A stretch of 64,000 nt of DNA from the NCBI RefSeq assembly GCF_007752935.1, contig NZ_CP036319.1, positions 3,038,001 through 3,102,000 on the forward strand, in the 5' to 3' direction. The position numbers were made by a program, and so were the translations under genes. Positions 28,071 to 37,536 of the stretch are shown here, piece after piece; position 1 is the first letter of the stretch; each line of letters begins with the position of its first letter. The notes beneath the pieces are model-generated. The model worked only from the letters and a program-made list of their open reading frames with translations, was not told the origin of the DNA and ran no database searches. This stretch comes from Crateriforma conspicua (GTDB taxonomy: Bacteria > Planctomycetota > Planctomycetia > Pirellulales > Pirellulaceae).

Positions 28071-30815
28071 ATGCGCTCGACAGTTCCGATCGGCGAACGT
28101 CTGGCGGGCCGGTTGTGCAGTGTTGCGTGCAGCGTCTGGTTCGCGATCGCCGTGCTGGTGATCGTCGCTTTGCCCGTGCTTTCGGGTGTACAGCGTTTCG
28201 CGTTTCGCGACGTCAGTTTTTTCTACACGCCGTTGTATGATCACTTGGCACGGCAAACGGCGGCGGGAACCTTGCCGCTGTGGAACCCGCTGGATCAAAC
28301 CGGCATTCCCGTGGTCGGTGAATCGACAACGGCGCTGTTCTATCCGATCCGTGCACTGATCTATGCATTGCCGCTGGATGGCGACGTCGCGATGTCGTGG
28401 TACATCGTTGTGCATTGGGTGTTGGCGGCGGTCGCGATGCGTGATGTTGCGATCGGTATGTCGCGTCGCCGGTCGGTGGCCACCGCTTGCGGCATCATCT
28501 ATGCGTTTTCTGGATGCGTGATGACGTTGGCGGTCAATCCGCCATTCTTGGTGTCGGCGGCTTGGTTGCCGTGGGCCATCACGCCGATGGTGGTGTTCCG
28601 CTCCGGTGCAACGACTTGGCTTGGGCGTTGCTTTCGCGGTGGTGATGGATGGTGGGCGTCGGTCGCGATGGCCATGATGGTGCTGGGCGGCGATCCACAA
28701 ACGGCGCTGCACGTGGGTTTGATCGCTCTGGCGGTGACTCTGGTTCGTTGGGTCGGATTTGCCAAGTCGACGAGAGTGCGAAACGGCGAATCACGTCGTT
28801 GGCAACGAAGTCCATCACCCTGGATCGTCGCGGTGCCCTGTTTGGCGGCCGCGCTGTCAGCACCCCAGATCGCCGGATCGATGGCGTGGGTGCGACAAAG
28901 CGAACGTTCCGGTCAACAAATCCATGACGAACTAGCCGATGCACCGGAGACGGGGGCTTGGTGGGCGCCGCCGAAAGTCGGCAGTCGGCGGTATCAAAGC
29001 TATCAGTTTTCGGTGGCCCCTTGGCATATCACTGAACTGGTCGTGCCGGTCGCATCCGGGCGTTTGTTGCCGCAATACCGGCGGATCAGCCATCGGATTC
29101 CCGGCGACGGCCAAGTTTGGACGCCGTCGCTGTACACGTCGGCGGCGTTGGTTGTGGGACTGGCGGCGTGGTGTCGCGGACGTCGCCGACGTCGGATTTG
29201 GCGTGAAGCGGGTTGGTGGTGGGGAATCGCCGGGGTCTGCCTGTGGGCGTCGATGGGATGGTTCGGTGTCGTTTGGGCTGTGCAGAACGTCCTGGGGTTT
29301 CCGTCGGGCATCGACAGCGCGATCGGCGGGCCGTATTGGTGGCTGTATCAGTTCGTCCCCGGCTATGACGCGTTTCGATACCCGGCTAAATGGTTGCCCG
29401 TGTTCGCGTTCGCATCGACCGCCGCATTGGCGGTGACCAGCCGGCTGCTTGACCGTCGCGTTTTGGCTTGTGGTTTGGATGCTGGGGCGCCGCCGCTTCG
29501 TGCCGCGTTGGTGACGGCTTTCTGCGTCGCTGGCGTGTCGATGACCGGGGCGGTGGGCCTGTGGCTGGCCGGTGACGGCTTGATCGATCGGATGGGTGCC
29601 GGTGCTGCGTCGATCCGCGACGAATATTGGGGGCCGTTGGACGTGGCCGGCGCGCTGGGGGAAATCCGTTGGCGATGCATTCACGCCGCTTTGGCTTTCG
29701 GTGGCCTGGCGCTTTGTCTGCATTACCGTCGTCATGATTCAGCGGCATGGACGATCGGGTTGCTGGCGGTCATCACTCTGGACGTATCGATTGCGGCGAT
29801 CGGAACCGTGCCGACACTGAATCGATCGGCCGAGCAACAAGTCTTGGAGGCCTGGGCCAAGGAATCGCCGGTCGATCCGGGCGATGAAGTGGCCGCCGGA
29901 CGCTGGCTACGCACCCGGCAGCAAACGGGCTGGCCGTCCGCATGGCGCGGCACATCGAATGACGATCGGTTGTTGGAGGTCGAAGCCAGCCAACGCATGG
30001 GCTGGTTCGGTCGATGGCACTTGGCCGATTCGACCGCCGTGTTGAACAGCATGACGTCGATCCGCAGTCACGCGATGGGCGATTTTTGGCGCAGTGCCAA
30101 CCGCATCACCGCTTCGATGACGGCGGCGGAAGGCGAAGCGTTTTGGCGATCGGTTCGTCGCTGGCTGGGAATCCGGGGACGCGTTCATCAGACCGAGTCT
30201 TTTCAACGTTTGACGATCAATGGTCGGACGTTGCGGGTGGGTGACGTCAAGTTTTTGCCGGACCCCGGTCCAGAGAACGCCAATGCCACCGATGACGGAA
30301 CGTTTCAGTGGTCGACCGCGGCGTTGGTCAGCCGCCAAGTGTCGACCGATGACGTTCTGAATCGCGTGTGGAAAAGCGATGGCCGTCCGATTCCCACCAT
30401 TGAAACGAATGCCGACAGTGTTGCCGTGACACTGCCGCAGCAGCCTGTCCAGGCCAGTGTGGACGTTCAGCTTGCTGCGGACGGTGATACGTCGATTTCA
30501 ACGATCGTCGAATGCGACCATCCGATTCTGCTGATCCGTCCAGTGTTGCAAGACGGCGGTTGGACCGCCAGCGTGACGACCGAAGATTTCGCCGGCGGAC
30601 AATCGATCATGACAACGCCGGTGGTTCCGGTCGATCGGTTGAAGCAGGGCGTGGTACTGCCCGCGGGTCGGCATGTCGTGCGGTGGGAATACCGGCCTGC
30701 CTGGTTTTGGCCGTCAATGGCGATTGCCGCGCTGGCGTGGATGGCGCTGGCGATCGGAATCTTATGGGGTTGGTTCAAGAATGCTGCAATCTTGACGCGA
30801 CCGATTCGGCGATGA
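28071..30815 (+). CDS. YfhO-like multi-pass membrane protein
   Basis: The roughly 914-residue protein starts at ATG 28071 (GTG 28068 just before). About 12-14 membrane helices lie in the first two thirds and one at the C-terminus (WPSMAIAALAWMALAIGILW). Early DVSFFYTPLYDHLARQTAAG and LPLWNPLDQTGIPVVGES resemble the conserved first loop of YfhO/GT-C-like proteins, where acidic residues may bind a lipid-linked sugar. The C-terminal third is soluble and probably periplasmic. Members are associated with glycosylation of lipoteichoic acid or other polymers in some bacteria; the role here is unknown. The 3' end overlaps the convergent DUF368 gene by 41 bp. Confidence 0.7.
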   Translation: MRSTVPIGERLAGRLCSVACSVWFAIAVLVIVALPVLSGVQRFAFRDVSFFYTPLYDHLARQTAAGTLPLWNPLDQTGIPVVGESTTALFYPIRALIYALPLDGDVAMSWYIVVHWVLAAVAMRDVAIGMSRRRSVATACGIIYAFSGCVMTLAVNPPFLVSAAWLPWAITPMVVFRSGATTWLGRCFRGGDGWWASVAMAMMVLGGDPQTALHVGLIALAVTLVRWVGFAKSTRVRNGESRRWQRSPSPWIVAVPCLAAALSAPQIAGSMAWVRQSERSGQQIHDELADAPETGAWWAPPKVGSRRYQSYQFSVAPWHITELVVPVASGRLLPQYRRISHRIPGDGQVWTPSLYTSAALVVGLAAWCRGRRRRRIWREAGWWWGIAGVCLWASMGWFGVVWAVQNVLGFPSGIDSAIGGPYWWLYQFVPGYDAFRYPAKWLPVFAFASTAALAVTSRLLDRRVLACGLDAGAPPLRAALVTAFCVAGVSMTGAVGLWLAGDGLIDRMGAGAASIRDEYWGPLDVAGALGEIRWRCIHAALAFGGLALCLHYRRHDSAAWTIGLLAVITLDVSIAAIGTVPTLNRSAEQQVLEAWAKESPVDPGDEVAAGRWLRTRQQTGWPSAWRGTSNDDRLLEVEASQRMGWFGRWHLADSTAVLNSMTSIRSHAMGDFWRSANRITASMTAAEGEAFWRSVRRWLGIRGRVHQTESFQRLTINGRTLRVGDVKFLPDPGPENANATDDGTFQWSTAALVSRQVSTDDVLNRVWKSDGRPIPTIETNADSVAVTLPQQPVQASVDVQLAADGDTSISTIVECDHPILLIRPVLQDGGWTASVTTEDFAGGQSIMTTPVVPVDRLKQGVVLPAGRHVVRWEYRPAWFWPSMAIAALAWMALAIGILWGWFKNAAILTRPIRR

Positions 30816-31806
30816 GGACGACGGCGGCACCGGCGATCACGCAACCGATGACGATTGGGACGGAACCGGTGAAGGCTGCCGGCGAAACGTAATCGAATTG
30901 CCGTGCTTTGAAGTCCAAGTCCGCGGTCTCCGGTGTGACGACTTGGAACGGCCACAGTCGGCCGACTGAACCGATCATCAGCCCGATCAACACGGCCATC
31001 GTCGTGTCACGAAACCGAGCCAGCAGGAAACGCAAGACTTTGGAGAACGCCAGCAAGCCGAACAGGCATCCCGACGCAAACACCGCCATCTTGATCAGCG
31101 TTTCGGGCGTGAAGTTCAGTTTTGCGGCGTCTTTGACCATGCCCGTCACCGGATAGTACACGCCCAGTAGCAACATGATGAAGGCACCGGAGATGCCGGG
31201 CAGGATCATGGCACAAATCGCGATCGAAGCGCTGAAGAACAGATAGGGCAACGACAACGATCCGGCCGAACCGGCCAGCATGGTGATCCCCGCCGCGACG
31301 ACTGCGCCGAAGCCCAAAGCGATCCAGCGGTCGGCCGTCCAAACTTCGATCTCGCGTCGGACGACCCAGACACTGGCCAAGACCAAGCCCAAAAAGACAG
31401 CCAACGTTTCGGCCATCCGGTGGTCCAACAACCAGTGCATCAGCCCGGCCAGCGAAACGATGCCACATGCGATTCCCATGGCCAGGGCGACCAGAAATCG
31501 CCCGTCGATGTGAGCAAACGCGTCGACGCACTTTCCGCGACCGGCCAAGGAGACGAAATGGCCGTCGATGCGGCTGATCGCGGCGATCAACCGTTGGTAG
31601 TGGCCCAAAATCAGGGCGACCGTTCCGCCGCTGACGCCCGGAACGGTGTCCGCGGCGCCCATGAAGAAACCGCGAACGACGTTCACAAAATCGGCCGGTC
31701 CGGGCATCCATGATCCGCCAGATTTGCCGGCGATGTTGGATTCATCCGTTGATTCCGGTGCAATCGTTTGATCCGGTTTTTGCGTTCGGATCGAATCGTT
31801 CGTCAT
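30775..31806 (-). CDS. DUF368 protein, putative undecaprenyl-phosphate translocase (PopT type)
   Basis: The 343-residue protein has a polar N-terminus of about 40 residues, then 8-9 membrane helices. The DUF368 signature is plain: GFFMGAADTVPGVSGGTVAL and, in the second half, AMILPGISGAFIMLLLGVY, two inverted-topology motifs of the kind PGxSG. DUF368 proteins have been identified as transporters that return undecaprenyl phosphate across the inner membrane. Here the gene is divergent from uppP, whose product makes undecaprenyl phosphate, which fits that role. Start is the ATG at 31806. The 3' end overlaps the convergent YfhO-like gene by 41 bp. Confidence 0.88.
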   Translation of the reverse strand: MTNDSIRTQKPDQTIAPESTDESNIAGKSGGSWMPGPADFVNVVRGFFMGAADTVPGVSGGTVALILGHYQRLIAAISRIDGHFVSLAGRGKCVDAFAHIDGRFLVALAMGIACGIVSLAGLMHWLLDHRMAETLAVFLGLVLASVWVVRREIEVWTADRWIALGFGAVVAAGITMLAGSAGSLSLPYLFFSASIAICAMILPGISGAFIMLLLGVYYPVTGMVKDAAKLNFTPETLIKMAVFASGCLFGLLAFSKVLRFLLARFRDTTMAVLIGLMIGSVGRLWPFQVVTPETADLDFKARQFDYVSPAAFTGSVPIVIGCVIAGAAVVLIAESVASRLQHS

Positions 31807-31925
31807 CGGGTCGGTTCTCTGTCGCAGGGCTTCCGGCGTGTTGGCTATCGCAATCGGTTCGGACGGAGCATACTTGCTGATCGATAAAACGCCATCGCCC
31901 GACTAGCCAACCCAAGCGACGATCT

Positions 31926-32744
31926 GTGGCCGACCTTCTGAACGTATTGATCCTGGCGATCGTCCAGGGCATTGCCGAATTTTTGCCCATCAGTTCATCG
32001 GGCCACCTTGTCTTGCTGGGGTCGCTGCTGCAGACGATCAACGAATCGCCGGCGCTGCAGGAACTGGGCGAATCGGCGACGTTGGAAATCATTTTGCACG
32101 CCGGAACGCTGGGTTCGATCCTGGTGATCTATTGGCGGCACATTCTGAATTTGCTCAGCCGTGACAAGGCCGTCATCCCGCTGTTGATCGTCGGCACCAT
32201 TCCCGCGGCCGTCATCGGCGTGGGCATCAAGTTGGCGTTCGAATCGGTTTTAAAATCCACGCCTTTGGCCGCCGCAATGCTGTTGTTGACCGGAACGATG
32301 TTGATCGTTTTGGGCCGTTTGAAGCCACGCAGCGGTGACTATCAACAGCTCAGCTGGAAAGGCGCGTTGGCCGTCGGCACGTTCCAGGCGTTTGCGATTC
32401 TGCCGGGAATCAGCCGCAGTGGTTCGACGATTTTGGGCGGCCGTTTGATGGGGCTGAAGAACGAAGATTCGGTGACGTTTTCGTTCCTGTTGGCGATTCC
32501 CGCGATCCTGGGCGCCACGGTGTTGACCGCCAAAGATCTGCTGGACCCCGAATCGGGCAGTCCGCCGGACAACCAAGCGATGTTGCTGATCGTCGGTGCC
32601 GTCGTCTCGTTTGTCGTCGGGATCGTCGCGCTGAAATGGCTGATCGGTTGGAGCCGCCTGGACCGACTGCACTGGTTCGCGTGGTGGTGCTATCCGGTCG
32701 GTGTTGCGGCGTTGGGACTGTGGGCCGCGGGCGTCATCGCCTGA
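31926..32744 (+). CDS. uppP: Undecaprenyl-diphosphatase
   Basis: The 272-residue integral membrane protein is the usual length for UppP/BacA. It removes a phosphate from undecaprenyl pyrophosphate so the carrier lipid can be reused for peptidoglycan and other polymers; overproduction gives bacitracin resistance. Both signatures are present: IVQGIAEFLPISSSGHLVL near the N-terminus and FAILPGISRSGSTILGG with the arginine and serines of the active site. The start is GTG at 31926. It is 119 bp from, and divergent to, the DUF368 gene, and convergent with nifA. Confidence 0.96.
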   Translation: MADLLNVLILAIVQGIAEFLPISSSGHLVLLGSLLQTINESPALQELGESATLEIILHAGTLGSILVIYWRHILNLLSRDKAVIPLLIVGTIPAAVIGVGIKLAFESVLKSTPLAAAMLLLTGTMLIVLGRLKPRSGDYQQLSWKGALAVGTFQAFAILPGISRSGSTILGGRLMGLKNEDSVTFSFLLAIPAILGATVLTAKDLLDPESGSPPDNQAMLLIVGAVVSFVVGIVALKWLIGWSRLDRLHWFAWWCYPVGVAALGLWAAGVIA

Positions 32745-32781
32745 AACGGATGCGATCGCTGCGAACGCCGGCGCTTCAACG

Positions 32782-34290
32782 CTAAGTTTCCAAGCCCAGC
32801 TTTTTCATCTTGTACCGGATCATTCGGGCGGTGATGCCCAGTTGCCGTGCCGCAGCGGCGGCGTTGCCCGAAGCACATTTCAACGCGTCGCTGATCATGT
32901 CACGTTCCAGTGCTTCCACGCGGATATCCAGACGGCTGGAAAGCGAATCGTCGGCCGCATCCGGCATCTCCAAAGTCGGCGGCAAATGATGGCCCAGGAT
33001 TGCGTCGCCGTCGGCCAACAGGATGGCGTGCTCGATGCAGTTTTCCAATTCGCGAACGTTGCCCGGCCAGTGATAGGACATCAACATGTCGATCGCCGGC
33101 GTGCTGAACCGGCGAATCTGTTTGCCCATTTCGCGTGAGTATTTCTCGGCGAAGTGATTCGACAGCAGCAAGATGTCGTCGCGTCGTTCGCGTAGTGCGG
33201 GCAACACGATCGGAAAAACGTTGATGCGATAGTACAGGTCTTGGCGAAACGTTTTTTCCTTCAGCGCACTTTCCAGGTCACAGTTGGTCGCCGCAATGAC
33301 TCGGACGTTCGCCGTCAACGTTTCATTGGAACCGACCCGTTCGAATTCATGCTCCTGCAGAAACCGCAACAACTTGACTTGAATCGCGGGCGGAAAGTCA
33401 CCAATTTCGTCTAGGAACAAGGTTCCGTTTTCGGCTTCTTCGATGCGTCCGATCCGCCGTTCAATGGCACCGGTGAAGGCACCTTTCTCGTGTCCGAACA
33501 GTTCCGATTCCAACAGTGTTTCACTCAACTGGGCACAATTGACCCGAATGTAGGGCTGGTTCGATCGACCGCTGGAATAGTGAATTGCCGACGCGACCAA
33601 TTCCTTGCCGGTCCCGGTTTCGCCGCGTATCAGGACGGTTGTGTTGCCGGTCGCGACGCGGCGGATCCGTGTATAAACGGCTCGCATGGGACGCGAGTTT
33701 CCGATGATGTTTTCCGGACGAAAGCGTTCTTCCAAGGCATCGCGCAGCCGCAAGTTTTCTTCCTGCAGTGCCTCGTGTTCTTCCCGTTCATCGCGTCGCA
33801 CGCGGACGTCGAATCCGATCATCGCGGCAACGATCGTCAAAGCCCGTTCGGCTTCGTCCAGCTCGTCGGCTTCTTGTCGACCGGATTTGCAAGGCGGCAG
33901 ATCGGCGGCCAGTGTCCCGATCACTTCACGGCCGACCATGATGGGCACACAAATGAAGCTGCTATCGTCCGCTTGGCGACGGGCACGCTGGTGGATGCGG
34001 TCAACGAATCCGGGTTCTTGCGAAACGCTGGGCACGACCACGGATCGGCCGCTTTCCAAGACCCGGCCGGTGATGCCTTCGCCACGTTGATAATGCACCG
34101 ATTGCGTTTCGTTGGGCGGGACACTGCGAGTTGCACCAATGACCAACCGCTGCTGGTCGGCCGCCAGCAACATGACCGTGGTCCGCATCATCCCCAGGGT
34201 CTGTTCCAGAACCTGCAGGATGTCGTGCAACGTTTGACTTTGACCTGAGCGTGCGTTTAACACCTCCGCAATCGACGACAGTGCGGCCAT
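32782..34290 (-). CDS. nifA: NifA, sigma-54-dependent activator of nif genes
   Basis: The product has the three NifA domains: an N-terminal GAF sensor (about residues 1-170; [17 protein letters not shown], then [20 protein letters not shown]), a central AAA+ domain with Walker A GETGTGKE and the sigma-54 contact loop GAFTGA, and a C-terminal Fis-type helix-turn-helix ([20 protein letters not shown]). Such proteins open sigma-54 promoters of nitrogenase genes. The frame is open to 34560, but the first 90 codons have low third-position GC and are crossed by a likely promoter, so the ATG at 34290 (502 residues) is chosen; a GTG near 34407 is another option. It is last in the nif cluster, after nifV. 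Other NtrC-type activators are possible, but context favours NifA. Confidence 0.88.
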   Translation of the reverse strand: MAALSSIAEVLNARSGQSQTLHDILQVLEQTLGMMRTTVMLLAADQQRLVIGATRSVPPNETQSVHYQRGEGITGRVLESGRSVVVPSVSQEPGFVDRIHQRARRQADDSSFICVPIMVGREVIGTLAADLPPCKSGRQEADELDEAERALTIVAAMIGFDVRVRRDEREEHEALQEENLRLRDALEERFRPENIIGNSRPMRAVYTRIRRVATGNTTVLIRGETGTGKELVASAIHYSSGRSNQPYIRVNCAQLSETLLESELFGHEKGAFTGAIERRIGRIEEAENGTLFLDEIGDFPPAIQVKLLRFLQEHEFERVGSNETLTANVRVIAATNCDLESALKEKTFRQDLYYRINVFPIVLPALRERRDDILLLSNHFAEKYSREMGKQIRRFSTPAIDMLMSYHWPGNVRELENCIEHAILLADGDAILGHHLPPTLEMPDAADDSLSSRLDIRVEALERDMISDALKCASGNAAAAARQLGITARMIRYKMKKLGLET

Positions 34291-34572
34291 TTGTCGACGC
34301 CAACGATCTTTTTGCGTCGCACAAGCGTGCGCCGATGCTTGATCGTTGTGCAGATCACATCGAGATGAACAATGTGTGGGCAGGTCATGCGGTGGCTTGG
34401 TGGACACAGTACAAGTTTCGTACTTGAAGCGGTCAGAGCATCCAATGGCGTGAATCCGGCCGAAACGATACGGCCGATGACAATTCTGTCGCACTCCGGT
34501 GGATCGATTAGCAACGGAATCGGCAAGATGGGGTGCATGAAAAGTAGGCGAATCGATCAATCATGCTGGGGC

Positions 34573-34595
34573 AGCAAATGGAGTTCCCACTCCAT
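34573..34595 (-). promoter_or_regulatory. Putative sigma-54 promoter and dyad upstream of nifA
   Basis: On the minus strand GGGAAC-N5-TTTGCT keeps the invariant GG and GC, ten bases apart (GG at 34587-34586, GC at 34575-34574). A 7-bp dyad ATGGAGT-TCCC-ACTCCAT (34578-34595) overlaps the -24 part. Transcription from it would start near 34562, downstream of the long open frame's first ATG, supporting a shorter NifA. The -24 match is imperfect. Confidence 0.4.
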
Positions 34596-34640
34596 GCCCT
34601 GCATCTGGTTTTGTCCGTCATGCGACGCTGTGCCGCTGTG

Positions 34641-35801
34641 CTAGCGGGACCGGTACAGTTCCGCCAATTGTTGGGGCGTGATGCTGCGTCGTGTCCGTGC
34701 CACTTCCTCCCGGACTTTGACCATCAATTTGGAAACCTCGTCACCACGGGCTGGAATCCCCGCCGCACGCAACGCTTCGGTCAGTCCAGAACGTCCGCTG
34801 TGCGAACCCACGCGGATTTGACGACCCGATTGGCCGACCGATCCAGGGGCAAACGGTTCGAATGCCGCAGGATTGCGAAGCACACCGTGCACATGGATGC
34901 CCGATTCGTGGACAAACAAGCCGTCACCGGCGATCGGTTTTTGCGGCGGAATCGTTCGATCGCAGGCCGCCGCGACTTGCCGACACAGAGGGCACAACTG
35001 TTCGCGTCGGATGCCCGTGCGAATGTCCGTGGTGGCCGCCAATGCGACGGCGACTTCTTCCAATGCCGCGTTGCCCGCACGTTCGCCCAACCCCAGAACC
35101 GTCACGTCGGCATCCGTTGCGCCCGCTTGCAGCGCCGCCAAGGTGTTGCCCACCGCCATGCCCAAATCGTTGTGACAGTGAACACCGATCGATGGCAGGC
35201 TGGTTGCCTCGCGTACAAGACCGGCGATGTGGGCCGCAGTCATCGGGTTCCAAAGGCCCACCGTGTCGGCCAAACGCAGACGATCGATCTGAAGTTGCTC
35301 GCAATGTCGTGCAAATTCAACGATCGATGCGTCGTCACAGCGTGAAGCGTCCATCAACCCGACGGAAACAAAATCAAAATGTTGCCGGGCTAAGTCAACC
35401 AAACAGTGCAGCGTCTCGATCACCCAGGTCCACGACTTGCCCAGCGTCTGGATCTGTAAATCGGATCCGGGCAATGCCACGTGGACCGACCGCAGACCAC
35501 ACGACGCGGCGGCGTCCAAATCCGCAACGCTTGCGCGACACCATCCGGTGATTCGGCAAGGCAAATCCATGCCCAACGTTTGACGAATGACGGCTTGTTC
35601 GTCATCGCCCATGACGGGACAGCCGACTTCGATTTCGTCGATGCCGATCTCGGCCAAAGCATTTGCGATGGCCAGCCGATCTTGTGCGGAAAAAACGATG
35701 CCGGGCGATTGGGCAGCGTCACGCAGCGTGGTGTCGACCAAGCGAATGGTGCGCGGCGATGAAGTTGCCGTGGGCGAGGGTTGATTGCATGAAGCCGACA
35801 C
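34641..35801 (-). CDS. nifV: Homocitrate synthase
   Basis: The 386-residue enzyme condenses acetyl-CoA with 2-oxoglutarate to homocitrate, the organic ligand of FeMo-cofactor. It belongs to the LeuA/DRE-TIM family: RLVDTTLRDAAQSPG at residues 20-34 (metal and substrate binding), the GVHCHNDLGMAVGN metal-binding HxH, and GLGERAGNAALEEV. The usual RDGEQ is RDAAQ here; Arg27, Asp28 and Gln31 are kept. The start is GTG at 35801, five bases after the ferredoxin stop; the frame is open further but overlaps the ferredoxin. Position in the nif cluster supports NifV over LeuA. Confidence 0.92.
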   Translation of the reverse strand: MSASCNQPSPTATSSPRTIRLVDTTLRDAAQSPGIVFSAQDRLAIANALAEIGIDEIEVGCPVMGDDEQAVIRQTLGMDLPCRITGWCRASVADLDAAASCGLRSVHVALPGSDLQIQTLGKSWTWVIETLHCLVDLARQHFDFVSVGLMDASRCDDASIVEFARHCEQLQIDRLRLADTVGLWNPMTAAHIAGLVREATSLPSIGVHCHNDLGMAVGNTLAALQAGATDADVTVLGLGERAGNAALEEVAVALAATTDIRTGIRREQLCPLCRQVAAACDRTIPPQKPIAGDGLFVHESGIHVHGVLRNPAAFEPFAPGSVGQSGRQIRVGSHSGRSGLTEALRAAGIPARGDEVSKLMVKVREEVARTRRSITPQQLAELYRSR

Positions 35802-35806
35802 GGTGA

Positions 35807-36109
35807 CTATTCCGCAAGCAAGGCTTCGGCCGGACGTTCGTCTTCCAACGCGTCCAAGATTTCGTCGATCTTGTCTTCGTCGACTTCGCTGTACCACCAA
35901 CCTTCGGGATAGACGACCAACAATGGGCCTTTGCCACAGCGTTTGAAACAACTGGTGGTCGACACCATCGCATCGATGCCGCGGTCGATGATTTCGTCCT
36001 CCAAGTACTGTGGCAACCCCGCAGCACCTTTGCGATGGCAGACGCCTTTGGGTTCGCCGTTGGTGCGATAGCTGTTGCAAATCATCAAATGAAAACGACT
36101 GGTGTCCAT
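35807..36109 (-). CDS. Thioredoxin-like [2Fe-2S] ferredoxin
   Basis: The 100-residue protein starts at the ATG at 36109. Four cysteines, C11, C24, C54 and C58, are placed as in thioredoxin-like [2Fe-2S] ferredoxins (ICNSYRTNGEPKGVC and TTSCFKRCGKGPLLVVYPEG). Members of this family in Azotobacter and Clostridium pasteurianum are linked to nitrogenase, and the clostridial one binds the MoFe protein. Here it lies between nifB (76 bp upstream) and nifV (5 bp downstream). Likely roles are electron transfer to, or protection of, nitrogenase or cofactor assembly. Confidence 0.9.
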   Translation of the reverse strand: MDTSRFHLMICNSYRTNGEPKGVCHRKGAAGLPQYLEDEIIDRGIDAMVSTTSCFKRCGKGPLLVVYPEGWWYSEVDEDKIDEILDALEDERPAEALLAE

Positions 36110-36185
36110 CGGATTGCCTTTCGCAAAGCGCGGTGAAACGAACGGAACGAAAACAGGTCGGAAAACGCTTGGGAATTCAATCGCA

Positions 36186-37475
36186 TCAACCGCAACCGGT
36201 GCCCGAACCGGGACATCCGCCACAGCCGACGCCGTCGGTATCGCAACCCGATGCCTGTGCCAGCACGCGGGCGGGCATGCGAGGTTTCTGACCTTGATAG
36301 ATCGCGTGCAAGGCATCTTCGATCATGCCTTCGGCGACCAGCACGCGGACGCCGTGTTTGGCCAACGCGACTTTGGGACTTTGGCCGGCGTTGCCACAAA
36401 GCAGAACGCTGCAGTCGTCCAGTCGATCCGCCAATTCGTCCCAGCGGCTTTCACCCGAACCGGGCAACGGCGTGGGACGCGTTTCGATCGGGCGAAAGCT
36501 GCCGTCGGGGTCGCGGCCAAAGATCCACAACTGTTCGGATTCCCCCAGGTGCTGGTTGATCAAAAGGCCTTCGAACGACGTGACGGCGACGTAGGGTCGC
36601 TGGTCGCTGGGTGAAGCTTCCATGGATGCGGCTTCGGTCAACGCTTGTTGGACGACTTCGGCGTTGTCTTCGCCCAACATGCCGGCGGCATCGGCGCGAC
36701 AGCGTTGGCAGTGTTCCATCTGGGGAACAAATTCGCCGCACCTCACGCGGATGTCGGTCATCATCGTCGCGTCGGGTTCGTCCAAGTCGGCGAAAGGCGT
36801 GTCGGCCAGCGGATACAACGCCATGCAGTTGTGGTAATCGACGTCCAGCCGCCCGGCCAAGCGGGCGATATCGGGGATGTGATGGTCGTTGATCCCCGGC
36901 ATCACGATGCTGTTGACCTTGACCGTCATCCCGTGAGACTTCAGCAGATCGATCGCGTCGAGTTGTTGGTCCAGTAAAGCCTCGGCCGCTTCGATACCAC
37001 GCAAGACTTTTCGTCCCAGCCGAGCGAACCGATAGATTTTTGCACCAATCTTTGGATCGATCGCGTTAATGGTCAGCGTGACGTGGCTGGTCTTCAGCTC
37101 GGCCAATTCTTCGACGTGCGGTGCGATTTCCAGGCCATTGCTGGCGACACACAACAGCATCGACGGATGGTGCTTGCGAACCAATCGCAACGTGCGCATC
37201 GTTTTGTCGGCGTTGGCGAACGGGTCGCCAGGGCCGGCAATGCCGACAACCGTGATCGGTGTGTCCACCAGGTCAACGACTTTGTTCAGGTACGTCAGCG
37301 ACTGTTCCGGCGTCAGCAGCGTGCTGGATACACCAGGTCGTGATTCGTTCAAGCAATCGAACTTGCGGTTGCAAAAATTACATCCGACATTGCACTTCGG
37401 CGCGACGGGCAAATGCACGCGTCCATATTGGTGTCGGGCTTCGGGATCAAAGCACGGATGGCATTGAACACTCAT
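36186..37475 (-). CDS. nifB: NifB, radical SAM FeMo-cofactor precursor synthase with NifX-like domain
   Basis: The 429-residue protein builds NifB-co, the 8Fe-carbide core of FeMo-cofactor. The radical SAM motif is C28-x3-C32-x2-C35 (KCNVGCNFCNRKFDC), preceded by CHPCFDPEARHQYGRVHLPV. The segments GIAGPGDPFAN and SNGLEIAPHVEEL are typical. Residues about 310-410 form a NifX/NafY-like domain that would hold the product (VAVTSFEGLLINQHLGES). The tail is Gly/Cys-rich (SGCDTDGVGCGGCPG, five cysteines in the last 21 residues). Start is the ATG at 37475 (MSVQCHPCF); the longer frame overlaps nifN. It follows nifN by 61 bp. Confidence 0.97.
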   Translation of the reverse strand: MSVQCHPCFDPEARHQYGRVHLPVAPKCNVGCNFCNRKFDCLNESRPGVSSTLLTPEQSLTYLNKVVDLVDTPITVVGIAGPGDPFANADKTMRTLRLVRKHHPSMLLCVASNGLEIAPHVEELAELKTSHVTLTINAIDPKIGAKIYRFARLGRKVLRGIEAAEALLDQQLDAIDLLKSHGMTVKVNSIVMPGINDHHIPDIARLAGRLDVDYHNCMALYPLADTPFADLDEPDATMMTDIRVRCGEFVPQMEHCQRCRADAAGMLGEDNAEVVQQALTEAASMEASPSDQRPYVAVTSFEGLLINQHLGESEQLWIFGRDPDGSFRPIETRPTPLPGSGESRWDELADRLDDCSVLLCGNAGQSPKVALAKHGVRVLVAEGMIEDALHAIYQGQKPRMPARVLAQASGCDTDGVGCGGCPGSGTGCG

Positions 37476-37536
37476 GGCAATCGGCCTTGTCGGATGAAGG
37501 AAACCGGGGAACGAAGTCTTTTGCGATGATGTGGGG

